Shown here in pieces: positions 45,731 to 55,148 of a stretch of DNA of 64,000 nt (position 1 is the stretch's first letter; each line of letters begins with the position of its first letter). Under the pieces are notes generated by a model, which was not told where the DNA came from, did not search any database, and saw only the letters and a list, made by a program, of their open reading frames with translations. A program made the position numbers and the translations under genes. The DNA lies in the NCBI GenBank assembly GCA_947503525.1, contig CANNEA010000007.1:248001-312000 (forward strand). Direction: 5' to 3'. The stretch comes from an uncultured Carboxylicivirga sp. (GTDB lineage: Bacteria; Bacteroidota; Bacteroidia; Bacteroidales; Marinilabiliaceae).

Positions 45731-45758
45731 GGGCCTCAAACGTGAGGCCTATTTTTTT
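45731..45758 (+). terminator. Terminator of the 1651-residue gene
   Basis: GGCCTCA, loop AACG, TGAGGCC, then TATTTTTTT (45751-45758): a 7-bp GC-rich stem and T-tract 26 bases after the stop. Confidence 0.9.
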
Positions 45759-45872
45759 GAATTAATATCATCTATTGGAGGCATTGTGCCTTTGTGCTTC
45801 TTTCTTGCTGCGGACTTTTTTCCTTCGGACTTTTTAGTTTATCTTGCTTGGTGAAATATTGATACCAAGCTC

Positions 45873-47129
45873 ATGATTCTGGTTTACAAATTTTTTAAAG
45901 AAAGTTTACTCTTTGCCTTAAATGCACTACGGTCGAATCTGCTGCGCACCGTATTAACCTTATCTGGTGTAACCATTGGTATATTTTCTATTATTTCCGT
46001 TTTTACTTTAATTGATACCCTTGAGAAATCAGTGCGTGATAGTATTGAATCCTTGGGTAACAATGTCATCTACATTCAAAAATGGCCATGGGCACCACCG
46101 GAAGGTGAAAGTGAATATCCATGGTGGCGTTATATGAACCGTCAGGTTCCCAGCCTGGATGATTATGAACAGGTCAAAAAACGATCGCAACTTGCTGAGG
46201 CTGTTACTTACACCATGGCATCCAGTCGACGATTAGCCTACGAGAATAACTCCTACGATCAGGTAGCGGTTATGGGAGTCACCCATAGTTTTGAAGACAT
46301 CTGGACTTTTGAGATAGGGACAGGGCGTTATTTCTCCCAGCAGGATTCCTATAATGGTTCCAATGTTGCTATTTTGGGAGCCGACATAGCCAAAGAACTG
46401 TTTCAGGGGGCCGATCCGATAGACAAGAGTGTTAAACTTATGGGTCGCAAACTTAAAGTAATCGGGACCATTCAAAAGCAAGGCACCGATATGTTTGGTA
46501 ATAGCCTGGATAAGAATATTCTTATTCCTGTAAACTTTGCCAAAACCATGTTTAATTTGCGATCTGAAGCCGTTCAACCTTTTATAATGGTGAAAGCCAA
46601 AGAAGGCTATACTTCCGATGATATTTCGGATGAGCTAACGGGTATCATGCGTGCAATCCGACGAATTAAACCCAAAGGAGAAAACGATTTTGCACTTAAT
46701 CGCATCAGTTTGATTCAAAAAAACCTTGATAGCTTATTTGATTTTATTGACTTGGCAGGCATCTTTATTGGAGGATTCTCAATTCTGGTTGGTGGTTTCG
46801 GAATTGCCAACATTATGTTTGTATCCGTGAAAGAACGTACCCGAATAATTGGCATCCAAAAAGCCATCGGGGCTAAGCGGAAGTTTATTCTCATGCAATT
46901 TTTGATTGAGAGTACTGTATTATCATTAATAGGAGGTTTGGCAGGTTTGACCATTATATTCGGCATTACCATGGCCGTAACACTAATGTCAGAAATGACG
47001 GTTATGCTTAGTCTTTCCAACATTGTAAAAGGTATAAGTATATCAGCTTCTATTGGTATAATTTCCGGGTTTATCCCAGCCTGGAAAGCCTCCAAAATGG
47101 ACCCGGTTGAGGCTATTAACTCCCTTTAA
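45873..47129 (+). CDS. MacB-like ABC transporter permease (FtsX domain)
   Basis: 418 residues. Topology of MacB/LolCE-type permeases: N-terminal membrane helix (~20-45, LLRTVLTLSGVTIGIFSIISVFTL), a large periplasmic MacB_PCD domain (~50-280), and three C-terminal helices (FtsX domain, ~295-418, GFGIANIMFVSVKERTRIIGIQKAIGAKRKFI), ending in the standard AWKASKMDPVEAINSL. Such permeases move lipoproteins, peptides or antibiotics with an ATPase of the LolD/MacB type and often a membrane-fusion protein; neither is encoded nearby. A small inverted repeat (CTTGGT/ACCAAG, 45847-45869) lies just before the ATG. Confidence 0.88.
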   Translation: MILVYKFFKESLLFALNALRSNLLRTVLTLSGVTIGIFSIISVFTLIDTLEKSVRDSIESLGNNVIYIQKWPWAPPEGESEYPWWRYMNRQVPSLDDYEQVKKRSQLAEAVTYTMASSRRLAYENNSYDQVAVMGVTHSFEDIWTFEIGTGRYFSQQDSYNGSNVAILGADIAKELFQGADPIDKSVKLMGRKLKVIGTIQKQGTDMFGNSLDKNILIPVNFAKTMFNLRSEAVQPFIMVKAKEGYTSDDISDELTGIMRAIRRIKPKGENDFALNRISLIQKNLDSLFDFIDLAGIFIGGFSILVGGFGIANIMFVSVKERTRIIGIQKAIGAKRKFILMQFLIESTVLSLIGGLAGLTIIFGITMAVTLMSEMTVMLSLSNIVKGISISASIGIISGFIPAWKASKMDPVEAINSL

Positions 47130-47148
47130 AACATTTTTTTACGAACGA

Positions 47149-47858
47149 ATGATCCTCTCTCAAAAAAGCAAAATAAGTAATTTCTGCGAACCTTGTAAAA
47201 ACAGAGACCGGAACAAAGAGGGTAAACTAATATGTACCTTAACTAATAATACACCTAAAATTAGCAATACTTGCAGGAAACATACATACGATCCAAATCT
47301 AGAAATCGTACTAAAGAAGCATCTTTTAGAAAAAGGCCATAAGCAAAATACACTTTCGGATTTGCTTGATCCAGACTATAACGAATCAATAGAAACCATT
47401 CATCCAAGTTCTAAAAAAGTATTTAATTACAGCCTTACATCAAGGTTTTTCACCTTTGCTTTAACGCCACTTTAATTGGAATAGCAATATGTTTAATTAT
47501 CAATCAACCATCATTTAACATACTAACTTTCATTTATATAGTTCTTATAATTGGATTTTTTATACCATTACGAAATTCGCTTAAATACAAAAAAGAATTG
47601 GCTGTTGACATTGATGGACTTAGTTTTGATTCCAATCAGTTTCTTTGGGAATTTATTGCCGGTATGTATTTATATCAAAAGTTAGATGGTGGAAACAATC
47701 GTAGTGAAGAATACCTAATATTACCCCACCATTCAGGCAAAGAGTTTAAATTCGATATGACACATATATCGTTTTCAGAATGGCAACTGAAAAGAGTTAT
47801 TAATTCATATCGGCATTTCGGATATAACAATAAAAAATCTAATTATATCACAATGTAA
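47149..47858 (+). pseudogene. Frameshifted zinc-ribbon-like / membrane protein gene
   Basis: The first frame, from ATG 47149, gives MILSQKSKISNFCEPCKNRDRNKEGKLICTLTNNTPKISNTCRKHTYD, a CxxC...C...C zinc-ribbon-like start common in small Bacteroidota membrane proteins, and stops at 47475. The next frame (one base back) is open from 47427 and continues with a membrane segment (IGIAICLIINQPSFNILTFIYIVLIIGFFIPL) and a soluble end to 47858. Joining the frames near the T-run 47446-47450 restores one protein of about 236 residues. So one base was lost, or the assembly is wrong, or a -1 ribosomal slip occurs; the site is not a classical slippery heptamer. The gene starts 19 bases after the permease. 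Confidence 0.65.
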
Positions 47859-47910
47859 TAGTTAGTCTATAAAATTTGCGTACCTCCAATAGACTTTATC
47901 AATCCTAATT

Positions 47911-47938
47911 AATCAGATTCTCAGCTAAAAATCTGATT
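47911..47938. repeat. 9-bp inverted repeat
   Basis: AATCAGATT (47911-47919) and AATCTGATT (47930-47938) could form a weak hairpin after the frameshifted gene; there is no strong T-tract, so termination is uncertain. Confidence 0.3.
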
Positions 47939-48056
47939 TGACCATAATCACGTAACCTTATTTGCCATCGCACGTTAATTCCTAAATAGTGCTAACCCAT
48001 ATTTATTGCAAAAAAAATCGACCCCAACAATTTGTATTGAGTAAAAACGGGTAGCA

Positions 48057-51000
48057 TTGAGATTAGTCATTTTCATTTTATTTTATTCTTTCATCACTTT
48101 AAATTTGGCTGTGGCTGATTCGACATTGTACAATGTCATTCACTATAATACACAATATAACCTGCCAACAGATTTAATTAAGGATGTTAATAGCGATAAC
48201 AAAGGTGGTTACTTTTTGGCTACAGATGAGGGTTGTTATTGGTTTCTTGGAAAGGAAAACATACTCTTACCTACTCCTACTGGTAAATCAGAATATTTTA
48301 AACGCTTTTACCAACGAAAGGACAGTTCCTTATTAGTCGCATCTGATGATGCCCTATATAGCATTAACTAAGATCAGAAAGGTCCTTTTTTACAACTGCT
48401 GCTCGAAGGTGGCAAGAATCGGTCTGATAATTTACCTTATTACTTCAAAAATATATTTGAAGATGATGATAATACCATTTGGATATCAGATAACCAACAT
48501 GTATTTAGTTTCAAAAATGGGAAGCTAAGAAAGCATGTTATGGATGAAAAAAACCTGACAAGTTCTTATGATCGGTCTTTTCAGTTTATGCCATTCCCGA
48601 AAAAACATTTTGCCGTAATTTCTCAACAAGGCTATCTATATACCTACAATCCTCAGGAAGATCGATTTATTGAAGAATTTCAAGTTGTAATGGATGAAGT
48701 TCATGCTTCCATCAAGATGGACCATAACTCATATCTGCTCGCGACTCGAAAAGGACTATTAAGGCTAAAGTATGATGGGAAATATCGTATAATTCATCTG
48801 GATGGTTGCAATAAAATTGTTTATTCAAGTTTAGGTCAAATCAGTAAAAGTCAATATTTGGCTGGCAGTTGGAGCCAGGGAGTAAATGTCTTAAATTTCT
48901 CGAAGGATTCTTTTACTAAAACTATAATTGAGAACTTCCCCTATAATGGCGTTCAAAACGTTTATACAGCGCCAAATGGCGATTTTATTGCTGCTACCAA
49001 TCTAGGTGTGATTGTTTTAAAAAAGAAACAATTCACTAGCCCCTATAGTAATTTAGGGGCAGGAATAATTGATTGTTTATTTAAAGCTGAAGATGGCAAT
49101 CTCTACTTCTCTAAAGACAATACGGTATATTTAAAAAGATCTGGCGAAAACAGTATTAAGTCAATTATTACCAGTCCATTCCCTATACCTAACAGTTATG
49201 TCCATCATCATAACGACAGCACTCTGGTTGGCACTACTAATGGTTATCTCCTTTTATATCTTAACAATAAGGAAGCAGAGCGCATTAAGGTTAGCCATAA
49301 TAATGTAGATGAAATCAAGAAGGATAGAAATGGATATTATTGGATCAAAAGTCATAAACAGTTGTTTCAACTTGATTTTAGCACACGTGCTTTAATTGAT
49401 CACACCCAAAATATTCCTGCAAATTTAAGTATTGGCGCAATAACCATTGATTCTGATTCACTCCTGCTTGTGGGAACGAATGAGATAAGTCAGGCTCTTC
49501 TTAAGTATAATTATCAATCTAACTCTTTTGATTCTATCCACATTCAGCAGAAAGCAGACAGCATAAGCAACTATAACTGTAAAGATATAACTGCTTTTGG
49601 CGACAGTTTACTCATTGGTACATCAAATGGAATCTATAGTTACAAATCCGGAACATTATCGAAATTAGATCTTGGCAGATTTTCTAACGACGAAATAAAA
49701 TCCATAAGGAGAGATGAAAATGCGGCAATTTGGCTTTCCATTAGTCATGGTTTGCTAAAAATTAAGAATAATGAAACCTTTCTATTTACTGATATTAATG
49801 GTATACCCTCTAAAACCATTGGATCTAATGGAATTGAAATTGATAACAGCAATACCGTTTGGATTGGAACTAACAATGGTGTAGCAAAATTTGAAAATAA
49901 TATAGATCACCTGGTGATAAATAAACCCTTTATTCTAAATAATGAGGAAAACAGATTCATATATGATAGCCAGCAAAAACTTGAATTGACTCATGGTGAC
50001 TATTTAATTTTTAAAATCTATTGCCAGCAGCTGCCACAAAATTCCAATCAATATAGATTCAAGCTTATAAGAAACAATAAGAATTATAAAGAATGGTCGA
50101 GTCTTAAGGCACAAAACCAGTTGATTCTTCAAGATCTTCGTTTGGGAGAATATGTATTATTGGTCTCGGCCAAGAACTATGGCCTGTCGCAATGGAGTGA
50201 TCCTTTAAAAGTGACAATTAATGTTGTTAAACCATTCTACAAACGCTGGTACACAATTGTCTTTTTTGTCATTCTTTTAGTCATTATCATTTGGTTAATC
50301 ATTAAATACGAGCGTAATAAATCACAAGCTGTAAAAAGAAAACTAGAGAAACGGGTTGCCCAGAGAACCAAACAGTTGTGCTCGACCAACAAGGAATTAA
50401 AAACCCTCAATAAGGCTAAGGATCGTATATTATCTATAATTGCACACGATTTAAGAAATCCATTTAATTCTATCCTTGGCATGTCAGAATTATTGGTTTT
50501 ATCTTATGATACTATTGATGACAATGAAAGAAAAAAGTTAATCAAGAATATCCTAAATTCATCAGAACTCACTTATAGCTTATTGGAAAACTTGTTGGTA
50601 TGGACAAGGGTTAAAATGGGTACATTCGAGGTTAATCCAATCGTATTTAATATAAACGAATCCATTGAGAAGAATATTGAATTAGCACAGGAATCTGCTT
50701 TATCAAAAAGCATACAAATTAAAAACACCATAGCCAATAATGAAGTGTACGCTGATCGTGATATGGTAGAAACCATAATTCGCAATCTTTTATCGGACGC
50801 CATAAAATTCTCACCCATTCACTCATGCATAACCTTTAAGGTGTGGAAGGAACTGGAAAGAACTTATATCAGCATTACAGATGAAGGTAAAGGCATGACT
50901 GTTGAAGAAATATCTATTATTCTTAAAGCTGATTCGAATTATACTACAGAAGGTACCAACCAGGAAAAGGGCACCGGATTCGGTTTATCCATAAGTAAGG

Positions 51001-51095
51001 AGTTTATTCGACTAAACAAAGGGAAATTTAAGATTGAAAGTCAAGTTGGCCAAGGCACCACATTTACATTTTGTATTCCAAAATCAAAACCCTGA
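48057..51095 (+). pseudogene. Two-component propeller sensor histidine kinase interrupted by one in-frame TAA
   Basis: One frame runs from a TTG at 48057 (signal peptide MRLVIFILFYSFITLNLAVA) to 51095, broken only by TAA at 48369-48371 (codon 105). The sense on both sides is continuous (SDDALYSIN-stop-DQKGPFLQLLL), so a Tyr codon probably mutated to stop. Restarting at ATG 48540 would lose the signal peptide. Order: ligand-type beta-propeller (~30-590), Y_Y_Y domain (~640-720), one membrane helix, HisKA with IIAHDLRNPFNS (His ~797), HATPase with DEGKGM and GTGFGLSIS. The N-box reads NLLSDAIKFSP, with Asp (~914) instead of the Mg-binding Asn. No ATG start, a nonsense codon and a lost N-box residue together suggest decay. 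Confidence 0.8.
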
Positions 51096-51130
51096 CTTGA
51101 ATTCCACAATAACTTAGTTTACATTACCGA

Positions 51131-51170
51131 TTAAATTTACTTGTTTTACATTAAATTTAGTTGTTAAATC
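51131..51170 (+). repeat. Two 20-bp direct repeat units
   Basis: TTAAATTTACTTGTTT (from 51131) and TTAAATTTAGTTGTTA (from 51151), spaced 20 bases, immediately before the metallophosphatase gene; possibly part of its promoter or operator. Confidence 0.35.
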
Positions 51171-51184
51171 AAACACCCTATAAT

Positions 51185-53065
51185 ATGAATAAGTTATTGT
51201 CTTCCGTACTAATTCTTCTTTTGTTTTGCTCTGTTTCAATTGCTCAGAATAAGTTCATCCCTGAATCATATACTAATATTTCGTATGATAAAGAAGGGAG
51301 ATTAGTTCTGCAACTTGAGAATGAGACATTATATGCCGAAAGTATACCGGCGCAATACAATATCACTCAATTACTGGGCAATCCCGAAGGAACAAGCCTG
51401 GGTGTTTTACTCGATTTCGGAGCATTTAAAGGAAGTATAACTTACGGACTAATTCCCTACGGAAAAGCTCCTCATCCACTTCCGGTCTATCGCTTTGTTC
51501 ACCCACTGGTTGACGGGAAAGTAGGCATTAACATTAAAGAGAACTTCAAATATCCCTACGATTTTGTGGGTTGGTCGGAAAGTGGGCAATGTATTATCGG
51601 TTATAGATTAATTGATGAAACCGGCATGATTGTTTTTGATGGCGAAATTGCCCTAAAAGGTAAAGGACCATTTAAAGCAGTTCCGGTCATCTATGAAGGT
51701 CCATTCGTCAATAAAATAAACAGTAGCTCCGCTACAATATCTTTTAACACCTCCGAAAGAATAAAGGCGAGTGTGCTAGTAAATGGAATAGAATATCCTT
51801 CTTATAAAAAGTCTAATTACCACGAGGTTACCATTACAGGACTCGAGGCAGATAAACAATACGACTACTCGGTAAAAACAGGTGAATTTGTTCAGAAATA
51901 CCATTTTAAAACTGCTCCACAAGATGGTACTCGCACTGCTTTTAATTTTGCATATACCAGCGATAGCCGACATGCACCAGGTGGAGGAGAACGCAAAATA
52001 TATGGTGCTAACAGTTACATTGTAAAGCGAATGGCTGCAGTGGCTTATGCCAACCAAGCTGCCTTTGTTCAATTTACAGGTGACATGATTAACGGTTACT
52101 TAAGTCATAAAGAAGAGCAACATGTACAATATACCAACTGGAAAAAAGCAGTGGAACCATTCTGGCACTACATTCCTTTTTACGTTGGACAAGGTAATCA
52201 TGAGGCTTTAGGACCCATTTTCTATGATGAGAAAGGTCGATACCGTGCATCAGTTGATGGTTGGCCTTATGATACGCATTCTGCTGAACAGGCTATGAAG
52301 GAGGCTTTCGTAAACCCTAGCAATGGTCCACTAAGTGAAGATGGGAATAAATACGATCCCAACCCCCGTAAGGTTGATTTTCCGTCTTATGATGAGAACG
52401 TCTACTATTACACCTACGACAACATTGCAATGGTCGTTTTGAATAGTGATTATTGGTATGCACCTAGTTTGAGTTTTAATATAGCTACAAGTGGAGGCCT
52501 GCATGGTTATATTATGGATAATCAGCTACAATGGCTTCGCGAAACTATTGCCAAACTGGAGAGTGATGACGCCATCGATCATGTCTTCGTCACTCAGCAC
52601 ACTCCTGTATTTCCAAATGGTGGCCATAGTAAAGATGATATGTGGTACAGTGGGAATAATGAAAAAAGACCTATTATAGCCGGGAAAGCAGTTGATAAAG
52701 GCATACTTGAAAGACGGGATGAGTATCTGGATATATTGGTTAATAATAGTTCAAAAGTCTTGGCCATACTTACAGGAGATGAGCATAATTACAATTGGCT
52801 AAAAATTACCGAGGGTATGCCTCGTTATCCTGAAAACTATGCACATGAAAAATTAGTGCTTAATCGTGATATCTATCAGATTAACAATGGCGCCTGTGGT
52901 GCTCCGTACTATGCTCAGGAAGTATTGCCCTGGAGTAGTCACACTCAATCGTTCAGTGTTGAGAATGCAATTTGTATTTTTAGTGTCGAAGGAAAGAATG
53001 TGAGCATGAAGGTGATTAATCCTGATACCCTTAATCAGCTTGATGAGCTGAATCTTAGGGAGTAA
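51185..53065 (+). CDS. Secreted metallophosphoesterase (purple acid phosphatase-like)
   Basis: 626 residues from ATG 51185, chosen over an upstream TTG at 51161 because it begins a perfect signal peptide (MNKLLSSVLILLLFCSVSIAQ). A beta-rich N-terminal region with a fibronectin-like domain (~170-255; SATISFNTSERIKASVLVNGIEYPS) precedes the calcineurin-like catalytic domain (~260-590). Metal motifs in order: FAYTSDSRH, FTGDMINGY, GQGNHEAL, VTQHTPVF, LTGDEHNYNW. It should hydrolyse phosphate mono- or diesters in the periplasm or outside. The first Asp motif is DSR rather than DxH, so the metal centre may differ from classical enzymes. A terminator follows. Confidence 0.88.
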   Translation: MNKLLSSVLILLLFCSVSIAQNKFIPESYTNISYDKEGRLVLQLENETLYAESIPAQYNITQLLGNPEGTSLGVLLDFGAFKGSITYGLIPYGKAPHPLPVYRFVHPLVDGKVGINIKENFKYPYDFVGWSESGQCIIGYRLIDETGMIVFDGEIALKGKGPFKAVPVIYEGPFVNKINSSSATISFNTSERIKASVLVNGIEYPSYKKSNYHEVTITGLEADKQYDYSVKTGEFVQKYHFKTAPQDGTRTAFNFAYTSDSRHAPGGGERKIYGANSYIVKRMAAVAYANQAAFVQFTGDMINGYLSHKEEQHVQYTNWKKAVEPFWHYIPFYVGQGNHEALGPIFYDEKGRYRASVDGWPYDTHSAEQAMKEAFVNPSNGPLSEDGNKYDPNPRKVDFPSYDENVYYYTYDNIAMVVLNSDYWYAPSLSFNIATSGGLHGYIMDNQLQWLRETIAKLESDDAIDHVFVTQHTPVFPNGGHSKDDMWYSGNNEKRPIIAGKAVDKGILERRDEYLDILVNNSSKVLAILTGDEHNYNWLKITEGMPRYPENYAHEKLVLNRDIYQINNGACGAPYYAQEVLPWSSHTQSFSVENAICIFSVEGKNVSMKVINPDTLNQLDELNLRE

Positions 53066-53080
53066 AACCTATAAAACAAT

Positions 53081-53109
53081 AAAAAAGCGTACAATTGTAC
53101 GTCTTTTTA
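53081..53109 (+). terminator. Terminator after the metallophosphatase gene
   Basis: CGTACAATTGTACG (53088-53101) is a perfect palindrome preceded by AAAAAA and followed by TCTTTTT, a short but convincing stem plus T-tract. Confidence 0.7.
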
Positions 53110-53130
53110 TATTGTAGGCCTATTAGTACT

Positions 53131-53556
53131 ATGAATACATACACTAAAAACTGGGAGGATAAGTTTAAAATTTATCCCGAATACAATTTTGGAGTCTTTA
53201 ATCTTAAAGAAGGAACTAAGTCCGTTAATGGAATTATTAAAAGTATTAATGCTTTAGTGAAGGATAAAAACATTAAGGAAATGCATTATCTATTAATTGA
53301 TATGCGTGGCTGTGAATTTGATTTCAAGCTCTCTGATGTTACATCCATTTTAAATATTGTTGCTCTAAAAAAGGATGTTGACAAGCGTAAGAAAACAGCT
53401 TACTTAATTGACACTCCATTTGAAACAGCCATTGCTCAGTTTTTTGTTAACCAATTAACTGGTACTCGACTAATATGCTCAACAATGACGAAGGCCTATG
53501 AACATTTGGGCCTTCCTATTGACATGAATGAATTTGAAAAACTATCAGAGATTTAA
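53131..53556 (+). CDS. Small STAS/SpoIIAA-like protein
   Basis: 141 residues from ATG 53131 (a longer reading from 53095 would overlap the terminator). The pattern GVFNLKEGTKSVNGIIKSINALVKDKNIKEMHYLLIDMRGCEFDFKLSDVTSILNIV follows the strand-helix-strand order of STAS/SpoIIAA-like domains found in many Bacteroidota hypotheticals. No phosphorylatable Ser of the anti-anti-sigma type is obvious. Stand-alone gene convergent with the barrel protein at 53559, only two bases apart. Confidence 0.55.
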   Translation: MNTYTKNWEDKFKIYPEYNFGVFNLKEGTKSVNGIIKSINALVKDKNIKEMHYLLIDMRGCEFDFKLSDVTSILNIVALKKDVDKRKKTAYLIDTPFETAIAQFFVNQLTGTRLICSTMTKAYEHLGLPIDMNEFEKLSEI

Positions 53557-53558
53557 CC

Positions 53559-55127
53559 TTAACGGTTAAGCTCCCACATATTAAACGATATAGAAACACC
53601 TACTGAAACCGGGTATAATTCCGGACCTTTATCCGTTTTAAATAAAGGCGAAAAATAATAGGTGCCATACAAGTTTATAGCTCTATACCCCATTCGTGCC
53701 ATCACACCATAACGCCAATCCTGTAGATTATAATCGCTTGTAGAACGTTCTTTATCCGGCCCATTATTATCGTTATAACGAACACGTGTATAAGAATTAA
53801 GGCGCACTCCTCCTACCGCTCCAGCAGAAATATAAAAAGCATGACTATGACGATTGGTTGGAATTTGAAATTCCAACAATAATGGCACATTAAAATGAGT
53901 CATATAAAGCCGGTTTGACTTTACATCTCTGTCGGTAAGCGAATATGATAAATTTCCTAAATCATCCTTGTTTAACAAATATGGTCCTGAAAGACTATAA
54001 CGACCAAACTCTACTCCTAAACCAGTAACCAAACCTATATTGCCTCTGCGCTGCAATCCCATACTCAGTTGAATGAAATTAAAGGCAACCGTATTTGAAC
54101 GGGCTTGATCCAATGCCATAAAATATGCATCATCCGGCAGGTTAGTGCTTCCATCAGGTCCTAGGTAGCTATTAAATCCCAACTCCAATCCCGTATAATG
54201 ACCATGAAACTTTCGGTTGGGCAAAGCCTTCTTATACTTTGATTTACCTGATCCAATTTCAATGTAAGTATTTGAACCTTTTTCTCTAACAATAACTTTA
54301 CCTCCCAATACCTTAATATGGGTTTTGTCTCCCCATTCATCTTCAATAATGATGTTCTTTTCTTTTTGGGTATTCCGGTTTTCGTTCTCAATATATTGCT
54401 CTCCCAACTCTTGCTCAACAGGTAAATCCAGTATCTGACCATTTTCATCAATCCAAACCATTTTACCATCCAGTAAAGCCTTTGCTTTTCCATCTTCAAA
54501 CGACCAAATGTGTGTATACATAGGAGGTACCACTTCATTCCCGGCCTCATCAATATAACCTACCTTACCACTTTTGAGCACCCGCGCTCTTCCGTTTTCG
54601 AAGGACCAGATTTGTTGATACTCACAAGGTATAATTTCAGTGCCACTTTCATTAATGTAGCCAACATTTCCTCCTTTTAACACCCTCGCCCTACCTTCTT
54701 CAAAATTCCATATTTGCTGATATATACAAGGAACAACTGCCTGACCTTCCTGATTGAAATAGCCCAATTTCCCATTGAGCATCACCTTAGCCCAACCATT
54801 GTTAAAAGACCAAATCTGATCATATTCCGGAGGAACAATTACATTACCACTCTGATGATATATTCCGGCCTTCCCCGATTTAAGCACTCTAAAAAAACCC
54901 TTATCATCCAAATTCCATACCTGATTGAAATCCACGGGCACAAGTACAGATCCCTCTTTATCAACAACTCCCATTTTCCCATCAAGCATAACTCTGTAGA
55001 GACCTTCCTTTAATTCCCAATGCCTGTCGTAAATTGATAAAGTACTATCCACATTGATTTGGCCAAGTAAAGTCTGAGCCACAATTAAGAAGGATAATAT
55101 AATGTAATCTGCTTTTTTAAACCGCAT
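53559..55127 (-). CDS. WG-repeat protein fused to an outer-membrane beta-barrel
   Basis: 522 residues: signal peptide (~1-23), then five full 34-residue WG repeats and one partial (~45-233, unit like RVLKSGKVGYIDEAGNEVVPPMYTHIWSFEDGKA), a linker (KTHIKVLGGKVIVREKGSNTYIEIG), and a barrel (~300-522) that ends SISFNMWELNR. The barrel shares HGHYTGLELGFNSYLGPDGSTNLPDDAYFM with the paralogue at 55149 (HWAGFELGFNGYMGSNFSTSLPQDANFM). WG repeats occur in surface or ligand-binding proteins; the ligand is unknown. GGAGG lies nine bases before the ATG, a strong Shine-Dalgarno site. Second gene of a two-gene operon. Confidence 0.85.
   Translation of the reverse strand: MRFKKADYIILSFLIVAQTLLGQINVDSTLSIYDRHWELKEGLYRVMLDGKMGVVDKEGSVLVPVDFNQVWNLDDKGFFRVLKSGKAGIYHQSGNVIVPPEYDQIWSFNNGWAKVMLNGKLGYFNQEGQAVVPCIYQQIWNFEEGRARVLKGGNVGYINESGTEIIPCEYQQIWSFENGRARVLKSGKVGYIDEAGNEVVPPMYTHIWSFEDGKAKALLDGKMVWIDENGQILDLPVEQELGEQYIENENRNTQKEKNIIIEDEWGDKTHIKVLGGKVIVREKGSNTYIEIGSGKSKYKKALPNRKFHGHYTGLELGFNSYLGPDGSTNLPDDAYFMALDQARSNTVAFNFIQLSMGLQRRGNIGLVTGLGVEFGRYSLSGPYLLNKDDLGNLSYSLTDRDVKSNRLYMTHFNVPLLLEFQIPTNRHSHAFYISAGAVGGVRLNSYTRVRYNDNNGPDKERSTSDYNLQDWRYGVMARMGYRAINLYGTYYFSPLFKTDKGPELYPVSVGVSISFNMWELNR
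54428..54995 (-). repeat. In-gene tandem repeats encoding WG units
   Basis: About five and a half units of ~102 bp (34 codons) inside the barrel-fusion gene, first unit 105 bp; recurring residues are GK-GY, G---VP, Y--IW-F. Protein-level identity is high, indicating internal duplication. Confidence 0.75.
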
Positions 55128-55148
55128 AATGTATTCCTCCTTATTTTT

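Noticed and set aside
48540-51095. Intact separate histidine kinase gene starting at 48540
   Set aside because: The frame continues upstream across a single TAA to a signal peptide, so an interrupted longer gene explains the sequence better.
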